Assembly (NCBI GenBank): GCA_020638635.1
Contig: JACKIE010000012.1
Coordinates: 26,045 to 90,044 of the forward strand
Source: Planctomycetota bacterium
Lineage (GTDB): Bacteria; Planctomycetota; UBA8742; UBA2392
Direction of reading: 5' to 3'
DNA length: 64,000 bases
In this document: positions 27,224 through 40,357 of the stretch, piece after piece
Numbering within the stretch: position 1 is the stretch's first letter
Layout of the letters: each line of letters starts with the position of its first letter
Notes under the pieces: model-generated
Seen by the model: the letters and a program-made list of their open reading frames with translations, nothing else
Told to the model about the DNA's origin: nothing
Databases searched by the model: none
Position numbers and translations under genes: made by a program

Positions 27224-28930
27224 ATGCCGAAGCGGATTGCTGCGTTTGCACTGGCTTGCGTTTTGATCGGGCTTTACGGCTGCGCCGGTGACGGCGGCGG
27301 CTCCAGCGGCGGCGGCACCGTCCAGGTCGGCCCGCCCGCGCAGCTGGCCGTGATCCAGCAACCCGCGGGCGCCACCGCCGGCAACGTGTTCGCCACCCAG
27401 CCACGCGTGGAAATCCAGGACGCCGCCGGCCTGCGCGTCAGCACCGACAACACCACCCAGGTCAGCGTCGCCCTCAGCGGCGGCACCGGCGGCGCGCAGC
27501 TGACCGGCACGGCCACACTCACCGCCATCAACGGCGTGGTCAACTTCAACGGTCTCAGCATCGACCTGGCTGGCACGGCCTACACGCTGAACTTCACGGC
27601 CGCGAGCCTGACCGGCGCCAACAGCGGCGCGTTCAACGTCACCACCGCCAGCGCGGGCGGCGGCAGTGCGCCGTTCGTGCCGCCAGCACCGAGCGGCACG
27701 GCCACCTACTACGTCTCCCCCACCGGCAACGACGGCAACAGCGGCACCACGCCGGCACAAGCCTGGGCCACCTTGCAGCACGCCGCCAACACCGTGCAGG
27801 CGGGCGACATTGTCGAAGTGGCCGACGGCAACTACGCGCGCTTCACGCTCAGCAGCGTGACCGGCACCAGCGGCATGCCGATCGTCTTCCGCGCCTCCGG
27901 CAACGCAGCCGTAATCAACAGCGGCACCAGCGCCAGCACCACGCCGGACAACCGCGACGCCATCAAGATCTACGACTGCCACTACGTGATCATCCACGGC
28001 CTGCGCACCCTGAACGCCTTCCGGGCGGGCGTGCGCGTGACGGAAAGTTTTCACGTCACCATTCAGGGCGGCGTGTTCAGCAACGGCGGGCGCTGGGGCA
28101 TTTTCACCGACTACTCCGACGACGTGGTCCTCGAGGGCAATGAGTGCCACGACAGCGGCCTTGAACACGGCATTTACTTTTCCAACAGCGGCGACCGGCC
28201 GTTGATCCGCGGCAACTACTGCCACGACAACAACGCCAGCGGCATCCAGATCAACAGCGACCCCGCCCAACAGGTGCCCGGCTTCGGCACCCGCGGCGAC
28301 GGCATCACCGAGGACGGCGTGATCGAGAACAACTGGTGCGAGGGCAACGGCATCAACGGCGCGGCCGGGCTGAACTTCGCCAGCATCCGCGACTGCGACA
28401 TCCGCAACAACCTGGTGGTGAACAACCTGAACCAGAGCGGCATCGCGCTCTGGGACGACGGCTTCAGCAGCGCCTACGGCAGCATGAACAACCGCATTTA
28501 CCACAACACCGTGGTGTTCCAGAGCGGCAACGGGCGCTTCTGCCTCAGCATGCTCAACGGCAGCACCGGCAATGACATCAAGAACAACATCTTCATCGGC
28601 GGCGCGCGCGGCGCGATCACCTGGAGCAGCGACTCTCTGTCCGGCACCACGGCCGACTACAACATCTGCCGCAGCACCGACGGCTGGGGAGTGTGGGTGA
28701 ACGACGACACCAGCCAGGCCTACACGCTCGCCCAGTGGCAGGCGCTGATCAGCGGCGCGGCGAACAGCATCACCACGGCCCCCACTTTCAACAGCGCCGG
28801 TGACTTCAGCCTCGCCACCGGCAGCGCCGGCCGCGACGACGGGCAAAGCGGCCTGGGCGTAGCCACAGCCCACGACGGCGCCAGCCGCCCCGCAGGCGGC
28901 GGCTTCGACCGCGGTTGTTACGAGAAGTAG
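27224..28930 (+). CDS. Lipoprotein with Ig-like domain and right-handed parallel beta-helix
   Basis: A 568-residue exported protein. The lipoprotein signal ends in LYGC (Cys20), then a Gly/Ser linker. An Ig/Big-like domain (about 35-150) precedes a parallel beta-helix domain that opens with YYVSPTGNDGNSGT, the DUF1565-type start of pectate-lyase-like folds. Repeated N.CHDN and NN.I patterns mark the coils. It probably binds or degrades surface polysaccharide; no catalytic residues can be fixed from sequence alone. It stands alone after the amrB terminator. Confidence 0.85.
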   Translation: MPKRIAAFALACVLIGLYGCAGDGGGSSGGGTVQVGPPAQLAVIQQPAGATAGNVFATQPRVEIQDAAGLRVSTDNTTQVSVALSGGTGGAQLTGTATLTAINGVVNFNGLSIDLAGTAYTLNFTAASLTGANSGAFNVTTASAGGGSAPFVPPAPSGTATYYVSPTGNDGNSGTTPAQAWATLQHAANTVQAGDIVEVADGNYARFTLSSVTGTSGMPIVFRASGNAAVINSGTSASTTPDNRDAIKIYDCHYVIIHGLRTLNAFRAGVRVTESFHVTIQGGVFSNGGRWGIFTDYSDDVVLEGNECHDSGLEHGIYFSNSGDRPLIRGNYCHDNNASGIQINSDPAQQVPGFGTRGDGITEDGVIENNWCEGNGINGAAGLNFASIRDCDIRNNLVVNNLNQSGIALWDDGFSSAYGSMNNRIYHNTVVFQSGNGRFCLSMLNGSTGNDIKNNIFIGGARGAITWSSDSLSGTTADYNICRSTDGWGVWVNDDTSQAYTLAQWQALISGAANSITTAPTFNSAGDFSLATGSAGRDDGQSGLGVATAHDGASRPAGGGFDRGCYEK

Positions 28931-29051
28931 AGGCCGCCCCATGTGGTGGCCCCCGGGGGGCATGTGGCGGGCGGGCACTTGGGCCCACCCCTGCGTTATC
29001 CCCACGTTGCAATCCGGCCGGAACCCGCTAATCTTCCGCCCCCAATGCCGG

Positions 29052-29096
29052 AAAGGGTCTGGCTCAGTTTCCGCAGGAAACTGTGCCTGACCCTTT
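29052..29096. repeat. REP-like 21-bp hairpin upstream of acpS
   Basis: Arms 29052-29072 and 29076-29096 (AAAGGGTCTGGCTCAGTTTCC and near complement, two mismatches) surround loop GCA. The GGGTC.GGC.CAGTTTCC core resembles palindromes linked to RAYT transposases elsewhere. The preceding gap (28931-29040) has a short CCCCCGGGGG palindrome and nothing else. Confidence 0.7.
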
Positions 29097-29124
29097 TGGA
29101 ACACCGGCTCAAACTGGGACGATC

Positions 29125-29526
29125 ATGGCCATCCTGGGCATCGGCACTGACATCGTGGAAGTCGCCCGAATCGAGAAGCTCCTGCAGGACAAGCGCAAGG
29201 AGTTCCTGGCCCGCGTTTTCACCCCCACCGAAATTGAGTACTGCCGAGGCAAGGCGCGCCCGGAGATCCACTTTGCGGCACGCTTCGCTGCTAAAGAAGC
29301 CTTCATGAAGGCCATCGGCACCGGCTGGAGCCAGGGGGTAGGCTTCAGCCAGATCGGTGTGTGCAACAACGAGGACGGCAAACCAACCCTCGAAATCAGC
29401 GGTGAAGCAAAGGTGGTTCTCGACGGCCTGGGGCCGTCTTTTTTGTGGCTCTCGCTAAGTCACACGCGGGAGTACGCAACGGCGACGGTGGTAATAGAAA
29501 AGCAGGTTGTAGGGAATAGGTTGTAG
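29125..29526 (+). CDS. acpS: Holo-[acyl-carrier-protein] synthase
   Basis: A 133-residue enzyme that transfers 4'-phosphopantetheine from CoA to acyl carrier protein, activating fatty-acid synthesis. Mg/CoA-binding motifs are GIGTDIVEVARIE (Asp9) and FAAKEAF (Glu58); LSHTREYA follows near the end. The length is normal. The last eight codons and the stop are supplied by heptad element 6, so the native C-terminus has been replaced or extended by repeat sequence. ATG 29125 begins the conserved IGTDIV strand; the upstream frame crosses the REP-like hairpin. Confidence 0.94.
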   Translation: MAILGIGTDIVEVARIEKLLQDKRKEFLARVFTPTEIEYCRGKARPEIHFAARFAAKEAFMKAIGTGWSQGVGFSQIGVCNNEDGKPTLEISGEAKVVLDGLGPSFLWLSLSHTREYATATVVIEKQVVGNRL

Positions 29527-29577
29527 GTTTTAGGGAAAAGCTGAAATCCGCCCCTACAACCTAATCCCTACAACCTT
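29504..29577. repeat. Heptad element 6 (word AGGTTGT)
   Basis: Left arm 29504-29538: AGGTTGT, AGGGAAT, AGGTTGT, AGGTTTT, AGGGAAA. Right arm 29552-29577: CCCTACA, ACCTAAT, CCCTACA, ACCTT. The acpS stop TAG (29524-29526) lies inside the left arm. Confidence 0.88.
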
Positions 29578-29618
29578 GCGACGATCAGACGCTAGACCGA
29601 CGACAACACAGGACGTAG

Positions 29619-32843
<3,225 letters not shown>

Positions 32844-32863
32844 ACAGCACGACGAAAGACAGG

Positions 32864-32931
32864 GAGCCCCGAGCGTAAGCTCGGGGCTCGCCATTTAAGC
32901 CACCCAGTGGCGCGGACATTTCTGTCCGCGC
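32864..32931 (+). terminator. Two hairpins after carB
   Basis: Hairpin one has 11-bp arms, GAGCCCCGAGC (32864-32874) and its complement (32879-32889), around GTAA. Hairpin two has 9-bp arms, GCGCGGACA (32910-32918) and its complement (32923-32931), around TTTC. The first is a likely carB terminator, although no long T tract follows. Confidence 0.65.
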
Positions 32932-32959
32932 GTGGCCCACACTTTCATACAATAGCGGC

Positions 32960-33250
32960 ATGAGTGAGAGGCCGGTGAACAAGCAAAGCTTCCGCTCCTC
33001 CATCCGTGAGTTGTTTGCACACCTGCTCCGGCACGCCGCCACCCACCTTGTTGTCTATGGTGCTGTGGCAACCTGCGCTGCGGCCGGCGCTTGGCTGTGG
33101 CCTCTGACGATGGGCGGCAACTCGCCTGAGGAGCACGAATCCATGGCACTTGGTGTCGCTCTGTTTTCCTCCTTTGCGGCCCTGAGCCTCATCGGTTTCG
33201 GGATTCTGTACGCGATTCGCCTGCAACGACCCGCCGCTAAACAGTTGTAA
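32960..33250 (+). CDS. Small hypothetical membrane protein
   Basis: A 96-residue protein with a basic N-terminus and two hydrophobic segments (about 30-50 and 66-88), short polar loops and a basic end. I do not recognise a family. ATG 32960 lacks a clear ribosome-binding site. The coding case rests on the positive-inside charge pattern and the absence of any competing frame. The gap to nfo holds decamer repeats. Confidence 0.5.
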   Translation: MSERPVNKQSFRSSIRELFAHLLRHAATHLVVYGAVATCAAAGAWLWPLTMGGNSPEEHESMALGVALFSSFAALSLIGFGILYAIRLQRPAAKQL

Positions 33251-33270
33251 CGGAAACTCAACGACTACCC

Positions 33271-33460
33271 TTCTTCGCGGTCCTTCGCGGCTCTTTGCGG
33301 TTACCGACAACAGCATTTGAAGGAAGGGGGCTCCGCGCCGCTTCATCGCGGCCTGCAGCCCATTCAAAAAACTGGAACCACGAAGGACCACCAAGGGCCA
33401 CGAAGAGCTAGCATCAGGCGGGGTGACTCTTCGTGGTCCTTCGTGGCACTTCGTGGTTGA
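33271..33460. repeat. Decamer repeat region before nfo (words TTCGCGG and TTCGTGG)
   Basis: Three decamers at 33271-33300: TTCTTCGCGG, TCCTTCGCGG, CTCTTTGCGG. Around 33381-33410: CGAAGGACCA, CCAAGGGCCA, CGAAGAGCTA. Opposing decamers at 33431-33460: TCGTGGTCCT, TCGTGGCACT, TCGTGGTTGA. The last two arms form an inverted pair. The element ends three bases before the nfo start codon. Confidence 0.75.
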
Positions 33461-33463
33461 TTC

Positions 33464-34312
33464 ATGCTGTTAGGCGCGCACACATCCATCTCCGGAGGCC
33501 TCCACAAGGCGCTGGAACGCGGGGCCGAGTTCGGCTGCGAGTGCGTGCAGATCTTCAGCAAGAATCAGCAGCAGTGGGCTTCCAAACCTCTGAGCGACGA
33601 CGAAGTCGCCGACTTCAAGACCGCCGTGGAACGCACGGGCATCGCGCGCTTCTTCATCCATGACTCGTACCTGATCAACCTTGGCGCGCCGGAAGACGAC
33701 AAGTGGCGGCGCAGTATCGAGGCGTTCAAAGATGAGCTGGAGCGCGCCGACCGCCTTGGCGCCGAGCTGCTGGTCTTCCACCCCGGCGCGCACCTCAAGC
33801 AGATGAGCGACGAGGAGTGCTGCGACCGCGTGGCCGACGCGCTCAACGAGATTCTCGACGGCTACAAGGGCAAGTGCAAACCCGCCATCGAGAACACGGC
33901 CGGCCAAGGCAGCAACATCGGCTGGCGCTTCGAGCACATCGCGCGCATCATCAAGGGCGTGCGGCGCAAGAGCATGATCGCCACGTGCTTCGACACCGCG
34001 CACGCCTTCGCCGCGGGCTACGACCTGCGCACCAAGCGGGCCTACACGGCCACCTTCGCCGAGTACGACAAACTGGTCGGCATCAAGAAGTACCTGCGCG
34101 CCTTTCATATCAACGACAGCAAGGTCGAGCTCGCGCGCCGGGTGGACCGCCACGAAAACCTCGGCCACGGGCACATCGGCCTGGAGTGCTTCAAGCTGCT
34201 GGTGAACGACAAGCGTTTTGAACACTGCATCGGCGCGCTCGAAACCCCCATGGAGACCCACGGCGGCCACCAGGCCGACCTCAAGATGTTGCTGAAATTC
34301 CGCAAGTCATAG
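33464..34312 (+). CDS. nfo: Deoxyribonuclease IV (AP endonuclease)
   Basis: A 282-residue TIM-barrel enzyme that cleaves DNA at abasic sites in base-excision repair. Metal-ligand segments of the Nfo family are all visible: GAHTSISGG, FHPGAH, ENTAGQG, CFDTAHAFAAGYD, HINDSK, DRHENLGHGHIG and LETP. The length is normal. ATG 33464 follows directly on the decamer repeat, so no ribosome-binding site is visible. Close downstream are a 45-codon gene and nth, giving a small cluster of base-excision-repair functions. Confidence 0.97.
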   Translation: MLLGAHTSISGGLHKALERGAEFGCECVQIFSKNQQQWASKPLSDDEVADFKTAVERTGIARFFIHDSYLINLGAPEDDKWRRSIEAFKDELERADRLGAELLVFHPGAHLKQMSDEECCDRVADALNEILDGYKGKCKPAIENTAGQGSNIGWRFEHIARIIKGVRRKSMIATCFDTAHAFAAGYDLRTKRAYTATFAEYDKLVGIKKYLRAFHINDSKVELARRVDRHENLGHGHIGLECFKLLVNDKRFEHCIGALETPMETHGGHQADLKMLLKFRKS

Positions 34313-34338
34313 TCCCAACCACAGGGCGGAGGTGAACC

Positions 34339-34476
34339 ATGGACGCCATCCGCTACGCACTGCTGTCGGCCCTGCTTTCGCCGCTGGTCAACGATGACGA
34401 TGACGTGGAACAGGAGCCGGGAGCGCCGGCGACCGGTGAATCCGCAGCGCCCGAACAAACCGCGGACCTGCCTTAG
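34339..34476 (+). CDS. 45-residue acidic small protein
   Basis: A short frame with a strong GGAGGTG (34327-34333) five bases before ATG 34339, lying in the gap between nfo and nth. The product has a short hydrophobic helix (about residues 5-17), then an NDDDDVEQE acidic stretch and an Ala/Pro/Glu tail. I know no family. The ribosome-binding site and same-strand spacing (26 bp after nfo, 45 bp before nth) support translation. It could be a small membrane-associated protein. Confidence 0.5.
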   Translation: MDAIRYALLSALLSPLVNDDDDVEQEPGAPATGESAAPEQTADLP

Positions 34477-34521
34477 CCACCCCTCGCTTGCGCTTCGGGC
34501 TCCGGTTCCTAGCTTGCGCCC

Positions 34522-35382
34522 ATGCCCGCCAGGCTTACGAAACTTGAACGTACCGGCCTCCCCCACCGGGTTGAGGCCGCGCGGCCGATTGCCGACCAGC
34601 GCAAGCGCCTGCTGCGCGTGATCGAGCTGCTGGAGGCCAACCTGGGCGTCGCAGTCTGGGACGGCCGCAAGGACTCGCTGGAAGTGCTGGTCCTCACCAT
34701 CCTCAGCCAGAACACCACCGATCCCAACGCCCTGCGCGGCTACCAGAACCTCGCCACGCACCTGCCGGGCAAGCCCACCGGCAAAGACGCCGCCACGCTG
34801 CCGCGTGACGCGGCCGGCAACGTGGATAAGGTCAAGCTGCGCCTGTCCAACGCGGCAACGGCCGTGGAGCCGCCCGACTGGCCACGCGTGGCCAAGCTGA
34901 CCCAGAAGCAACTGGCCGACTACATCCGCGCGGCCGGGCTGCCGGATGCCAAGGCAGGCGCGATCCTGGCCCTGCTGGGCTGGCTGCAGGAGACCGTGGG
35001 CGAATACTCCCTGGACGCGGCGATCGCCAAGCTCGGGGTTGACGCGTCAATGGAAGCGCTGTCGGGCCTCAAGGGCATCGGCGTGAAGACTGTCAGTGTC
35101 ACGCTGATCGAGGCGCTCGGCGCGGACCTGTGCCCCGTGGACACCCACGTGCACCGCATCATCAACAGACTTGGGATCGTGGACACGAACTCCAACCGCG
35201 ACAAGACCTTCAGCCTGCTGAAGCTGATGATCCCGCCCGGCCGCGCCTACAGCCTGCACCACAACCTGCTGACCTTCGGGCGCACGGTGTGCACGGCGAA
35301 GCGGCCGGACTGCAAAGGCTGCTTTCTGCGCAGACTGTGCCCCGGCGCCAAGGCGCTGATCGAAGCGGGCGAAGCGCGCTAG
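34522..35382 (+). CDS. nth: Endonuclease III family DNA glycosylase/AP lyase
   Basis: A 286-residue base-excision-repair enzyme of the HhH-GPD superfamily. LSQNTTD (61-67) matches the family start. The helix-hairpin-helix is GLKGIGVKT with catalytic Lys189, followed by CPVDTHVHR with Asp207. The 4Fe-4S motif is C257-x6-C264-x2-C267-x5-C273, exactly as in Nth. It is longer than the ~210 residues of E. coli Nth because of an N-terminal extension and a ~45-residue insertion (about 82-126). It converges on the HEAT protein gene with a 10-bp gap. Confidence 0.92.
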   Translation: MPARLTKLERTGLPHRVEAARPIADQRKRLLRVIELLEANLGVAVWDGRKDSLEVLVLTILSQNTTDPNALRGYQNLATHLPGKPTGKDAATLPRDAAGNVDKVKLRLSNAATAVEPPDWPRVAKLTQKQLADYIRAAGLPDAKAGAILALLGWLQETVGEYSLDAAIAKLGVDASMEALSGLKGIGVKTVSVTLIEALGADLCPVDTHVHRIINRLGIVDTNSNRDKTFSLLKLMIPPGRAYSLHHNLLTFGRTVCTAKRPDCKGCFLRRLCPGAKALIEAGEAR

Positions 35383-35392
35383 CAACCCGCGC

Positions 35393-37522
35393 CTACTTCA
35401 CTTCTACACTGGTGGTTCGCAGGATTGGGTCGGGCGGCAGGGCGCGCTGCTTTTCCACTTTGCCATCGGCAGAGCCGATCAGTTGCTGCAACTGCATCAA
35501 CTCCTGGCGCAGCTGGTAGTTCCGATTCAGGATCTGCATGTTGATGGCGATTCCATAGGCCTTGCGGAACGTGACGCTATCCCGCGTCGCCGCCGCGCGG
35601 CGACAGACTTCCATGTAGCCCTCCAGGGCGGCCAGGCCTCCGTTGGTCAGACCAGGCCGGCTGTTCAAGTCATCCAGAGCTTGGAAGAGCGCGTCGCCGC
35701 TGAACGCGTCCGCGTATGCCGCCCCGCCCGCCTTGGCGACTTCGGCATCTTCACCTTCGACCGCCTTGATGATCTCATCGAGGGCGTCGATGTCGCCCGC
35801 ACCCGCCAATACCCCCAGCAAGGATACCCGCGCTACGTTGACGTGCTTGCCCTCTCTTTCCGAGTGGCCATCTACGCCTGAGCGCGCAATACTCACTCGC
35901 AGGCCGGTGTCGCACTTGCGCAGAGCGGCCATGTAGACTCGGCGCACGGCGGGATCCGTGTCGAAGAGCCGGATGTCAAACTTCTTCAGCGCAGCCTCCG
36001 GCAGCTCGGTGCAGCCGACGAACATTTCGGCCAACTGGTTCACCATGCGCTGTGATGCCCTGGCAGCCGTCAGCTTGTCCAGCGCAACGGCAAGGTCTTC
36101 CGGCGTGGCGCGCCCGACCAGCACCGTTGCAGCCAGGGCATGGCGCGCCACGCTGGCATCGAACGTGACTGCGAACGACTTACGCGCTGTTTCCGCCAGG
36201 CGATCCGCGATGTCGGGGCGCTTCACCAACTCCAACGCCGCCGTAAAGAAACTGCTGTCGATGGGTTGGAACTCGCCGGCTTGCCAGATCGCCTCCAGTT
36301 CGGCGTCGGTCACGTCACCCGCGCCCGCAAACCAGCGCGCCGCGGCGGCTGAAAGCATGTCCTGCCGGCTCTTGAGGAGTCGGCCCGCGCGAGCGCGCGC
36401 CGCATCGCTGAGGCTGGCTCCGCGTGCCACCCACACCGCAGCCAGCAACTCCATGGATTCGGTCGAGTTCTCGACCAGCGGACCGAGCACTTCTCCGCGG
36501 GGGCCGGGTTCCAGGCATTCGAGATACTTCGCAGCCAGTTCGAGCACAGTCCAGTCATGCGACTTCAACAGGCCGACGGCGTCTCCGTGCTCTCGAGCTT
36601 TCACGCACTGGACGGTCTTGTCGTCGGCGCCGAGCGCCAGCGCCAGCCACATCAGACGGGTCAGCTCTGGCCGCTCCACGTACTGGCCGCGGATGTGGTC
36701 AGCCGCGCCTGAGTCGCTGGCAGCGCCGTGGGCCAGCAAGGCCGCCGCGCGCACGGACTCTTCGCCATCCTTCAAGAGGTCATCCAGCAACTGCTCGCCG
36801 CAGCGGCGGGTGATTCCTGTGCCATTACCCGCGCGAGTGACGTACAGGATCGTGGTGCGCCCAACGCGGAGGGGCCGAGGCACAAGCTGGTTCTCGGCCG
36901 AGAGGCCCCCCAGCGCCTGTTGCAGGAAGCGTTGCACGCCGTCGCGCAGGAAGGGGATCTGTTCCGGGTTGCCGTCCACCATGATGTTGGCGGTAGGCTG
37001 GCTCAGCACTTTGGCCCAGGTTTCGCGTGCATCCTCGGCAACCAGGATCGGCACCCCGGACAACGCCTGCATACGCGCCAGCGCAATCACCGGAGGTGCC
37101 AGGACATTGAGTCGCTCGTTGTAGCCGCGCCACATGGGCTGCAACTCACGCTGGTTGAGCTCGCGCAGAACTTTGGGATCATCAATTTTGAACAAGCTCA
37201 TCAGCGCGGCGCGGCCGTGTTCGCGCAGCTGCTCGGACTCCGCGGTGGCGCACTCGACGGCGTAGGCGAACTCTTCGCCAATCGCGATGAGGGCGTTGCT
37301 GGCGCGCACGCGCACCTCGGGGTCGTCGTCCTCGATCGCCTTGCGCAGGGCCGTACGGGCGGGCTCGCCGATGCCCACCAGCTCGCGGCTGGCGCGCTCG
37401 CGGGTGGCCCAGTCCTTGCTGGCCAGGTCCTTGACCAGCTGGCCGACACGCGCAGCCTCGTCCTGCGCGAACACGGGCAGGGCGAAAAGCAGCGCAAGGA
37501 TCAGGACCGCCAGCCGCGGCAT
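35393..37522 (-). CDS. Exported HEAT-repeat protein
   Basis: A 709-residue protein with a signal peptide ending in PVFAQ (about residue 20). Helical repeats follow, clearest near 25-100 with RERASRELVGIG and VRVRASNALIAIG, typical of HEAT/PBS-lyase-like repeats. The C-terminus is helical and Gln-rich. It is probably a periplasmic scaffold; no enzyme motif is seen. ATG 37522 starts the signal peptide, and a start six codons upstream is possible. The 5' end overlaps the last 22 bases of hutI on the same strand, so the two are probably cotranscribed and coupled. Confidence 0.82.
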   Translation of the reverse strand: MPRLAVLILALLFALPVFAQDEAARVGQLVKDLASKDWATRERASRELVGIGEPARTALRKAIEDDDPEVRVRASNALIAIGEEFAYAVECATAESEQLREHGRAALMSLFKIDDPKVLRELNQRELQPMWRGYNERLNVLAPPVIALARMQALSGVPILVAEDARETWAKVLSQPTANIMVDGNPEQIPFLRDGVQRFLQQALGGLSAENQLVPRPLRVGRTTILYVTRAGNGTGITRRCGEQLLDDLLKDGEESVRAAALLAHGAASDSGAADHIRGQYVERPELTRLMWLALALGADDKTVQCVKAREHGDAVGLLKSHDWTVLELAAKYLECLEPGPRGEVLGPLVENSTESMELLAAVWVARGASLSDAARARAGRLLKSRQDMLSAAAARWFAGAGDVTDAELEAIWQAGEFQPIDSSFFTAALELVKRPDIADRLAETARKSFAVTFDASVARHALAATVLVGRATPEDLAVALDKLTAARASQRMVNQLAEMFVGCTELPEAALKKFDIRLFDTDPAVRRVYMAALRKCDTGLRVSIARSGVDGHSEREGKHVNVARVSLLGVLAGAGDIDALDEIIKAVEGEDAEVAKAGGAAYADAFSGDALFQALDDLNSRPGLTNGGLAALEGYMEVCRRAAATRDSVTFRKAYGIAINMQILNRNYQLRQELMQLQQLIGSADGKVEKQRALPPDPILRTTSVEVK

Positions 37523-38766
37523 GTGATTACCTCGAGGCACAGGTTGCTGCCCGCATAGTAGGGAATCTCGCGTTCATGATCGACATCCCACAGGGCAAAT
37601 GCGGCGCGGCTGCCCGGCTTGACCACGCCCCATTCGTCCGTGCTCAGCCGCAGGGCGTGGGCCGCGTTCACCGTGAAGGCCGCCAGGGCCTCCTCGGGTG
37701 TGAAGCCGCAGTGCATCACCGCAAGGTTCATTACGAACGCCGGGTTCGCCACCGGAGAACTTCCCGGGTTGAAATCGGTAGCCAGGGCCACGCACAGGCC
37801 GCGCTCGATCAGCCCGCGACCGCCGGCCCAGCGGTCCATTTTCAGCACATAAGTGCTGCCGGGCAGCAGCACCGCCGCCGTGTCCGCCTGGCGCATGGCC
37901 TCAGCGCCTGCCTCGGACAGGTACTCAAGGTGGTCGGCGGAATCGGCTTCGAACTCGGCGGCCACCGCCGCACCGCCCGTGTCACTCAGCTGTTCGGCGT
38001 GCACAGTCAGGCGCAGGCCGTTGGCGATTGCAGCCTCGGCCACCGCGCGGGCTTCGGCGGGCGTGAACACGCCGCGTTCACAGAACACGTCGGCGCGCTG
38101 GGCCAGGCCGCCTTCGGCCGCGGCGGGCAGGACTTCCTGTGTCACCAGTTGCAGGTACTCGGCGCGTTTCTCGTCGCTGCCGCGGAACTCAAGCGGCAGG
38201 CTGTGGGCGGCCAGGCAGGTTCGCACGGTGTGCATGTCGGCCTGTTCGCCGGCATCGCGGATGGCGATCAGCTGGCGCAGCTCATGCTCGAGGCTCAGGC
38301 CGTAGCCGGACTTGCCTTCCACGACGACCACGCCGTGGCGGCGCAGGCGCAGCAGGTTGCGGGTGGTCTGGGCCAGCAGTTCGTCGTCCGGGGCGTGGCG
38401 CACGGCCGTGGTGCTGCTGACGATGCCGCCGCCGGCAGCGGCGATCTGCTCATAGCTGGCGCCCGCCAGCCGCATTGCAAACTCGTCGGCCCGGGCGCGC
38501 ACGAAGGCCGGGTGGGTGTGGCAATCGACCAGGCCCGGGGTCAGCACCAGGTTGCGGCCGTCGATGGTGGGCGCAGTGTCGAGCGCCGCGGGCAGGCGGT
38601 CGCGTGGGCCGACGTAGCTGACGAAGCCGTCTTCCACGGCCACGCAGGGGGAATGTTCAAGCGTGTTGAGGTGGCGCATGTTCGCGCCGAGCAGCGGCCC
38701 GCCGCCGTCGCAGGTGACCACGCGGCGCAGGTTTTCGATTACGCACTTGTCGGCGTCGATGTGCAT
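37501..38766 (-). CDS. hutI: Imidazolonepropionase
   Basis: A 421-residue amidohydrolase of histidine degradation that opens 4-imidazolone-5-propionate to N-formimino-L-glutamate. Metal ligands include DCHTHP (His83, His85), a later HAEQLSD His, and the TDFNPGS catalytic Asp region. The length fits HutI. No hutH or hutU is in the window. ATG 38766 begins the family-like N-terminus. Upstream is a pair of palindromes shared with the gabT-like gene; downstream it overlaps the HEAT gene. Confidence 0.95.
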   Translation of the reverse strand: MHIDADKCVIENLRRVVTCDGGGPLLGANMRHLNTLEHSPCVAVEDGFVSYVGPRDRLPAALDTAPTIDGRNLVLTPGLVDCHTHPAFVRARADEFAMRLAGASYEQIAAAGGGIVSSTTAVRHAPDDELLAQTTRNLLRLRRHGVVVVEGKSGYGLSLEHELRQLIAIRDAGEQADMHTVRTCLAAHSLPLEFRGSDEKRAEYLQLVTQEVLPAAAEGGLAQRADVFCERGVFTPAEARAVAEAAIANGLRLTVHAEQLSDTGGAAVAAEFEADSADHLEYLSEAGAEAMRQADTAAVLLPGSTYVLKMDRWAGGRGLIERGLCVALATDFNPGSSPVANPAFVMNLAVMHCGFTPEEALAAFTVNAAHALRLSTDEWGVVKPGSRAAFALWDVDHEREIPYYAGSNLCLEVITCRGWRS

Positions 38767-38794
38767 GGGGTGAGTGTACTCGGTTGGCGCAAGC

Positions 38795-38883
38795 GACGAA
38801 ACTGGTGCCCCGACCGGGAGGTCGGGGCGCTTGCGGGCCTGTTGAGCCACGCCCCGGGCTTCCGCCCGGGGCACCAGCTTCGT

Positions 38884-38884
<1 letters not shown>
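38795..38884. repeat. Compound palindrome between the aminotransferase gene and hutI
   Basis: Outer arms 38795-38811 and 38868-38884 (GACGAAACTGGTGCCCC, 16 of 17 complementary) enclose two hairpins: 38808-38815 with 38820-38827, and 38851-38859 with 38864-38872. The outer arm ends on the first base of the aminotransferase stop codon. It could fold as a three-way or cruciform structure and act as a terminator. Confidence 0.75.
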
Positions 38885-40221
<1,337 letters not shown>

Positions 40222-40357
40222 GTTGTCTCCTGACGCTTTGCGGGAACTCTGACCCCGCGCGGGAATCATGCCAACAGATTTGTGCATGCGCCATTCCCTC
40301 CTCCGGTAAGCGCCAATCTGGGCTGAATGACCGGCAAACAGAATGTAACCTGCTCAG

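Noticed and set aside
26978..29104. 708-codon open frame antisense to the beta-helix gene
   Set aside because: It crosses the amrB terminator and has no domain; Ala/Gly/Val-rich shadow.
33371..33460. CRISPR array before nfo
   Set aside because: Units are only 10 bases, contiguous and in opposite orientations, with no spacers and no cas genes.
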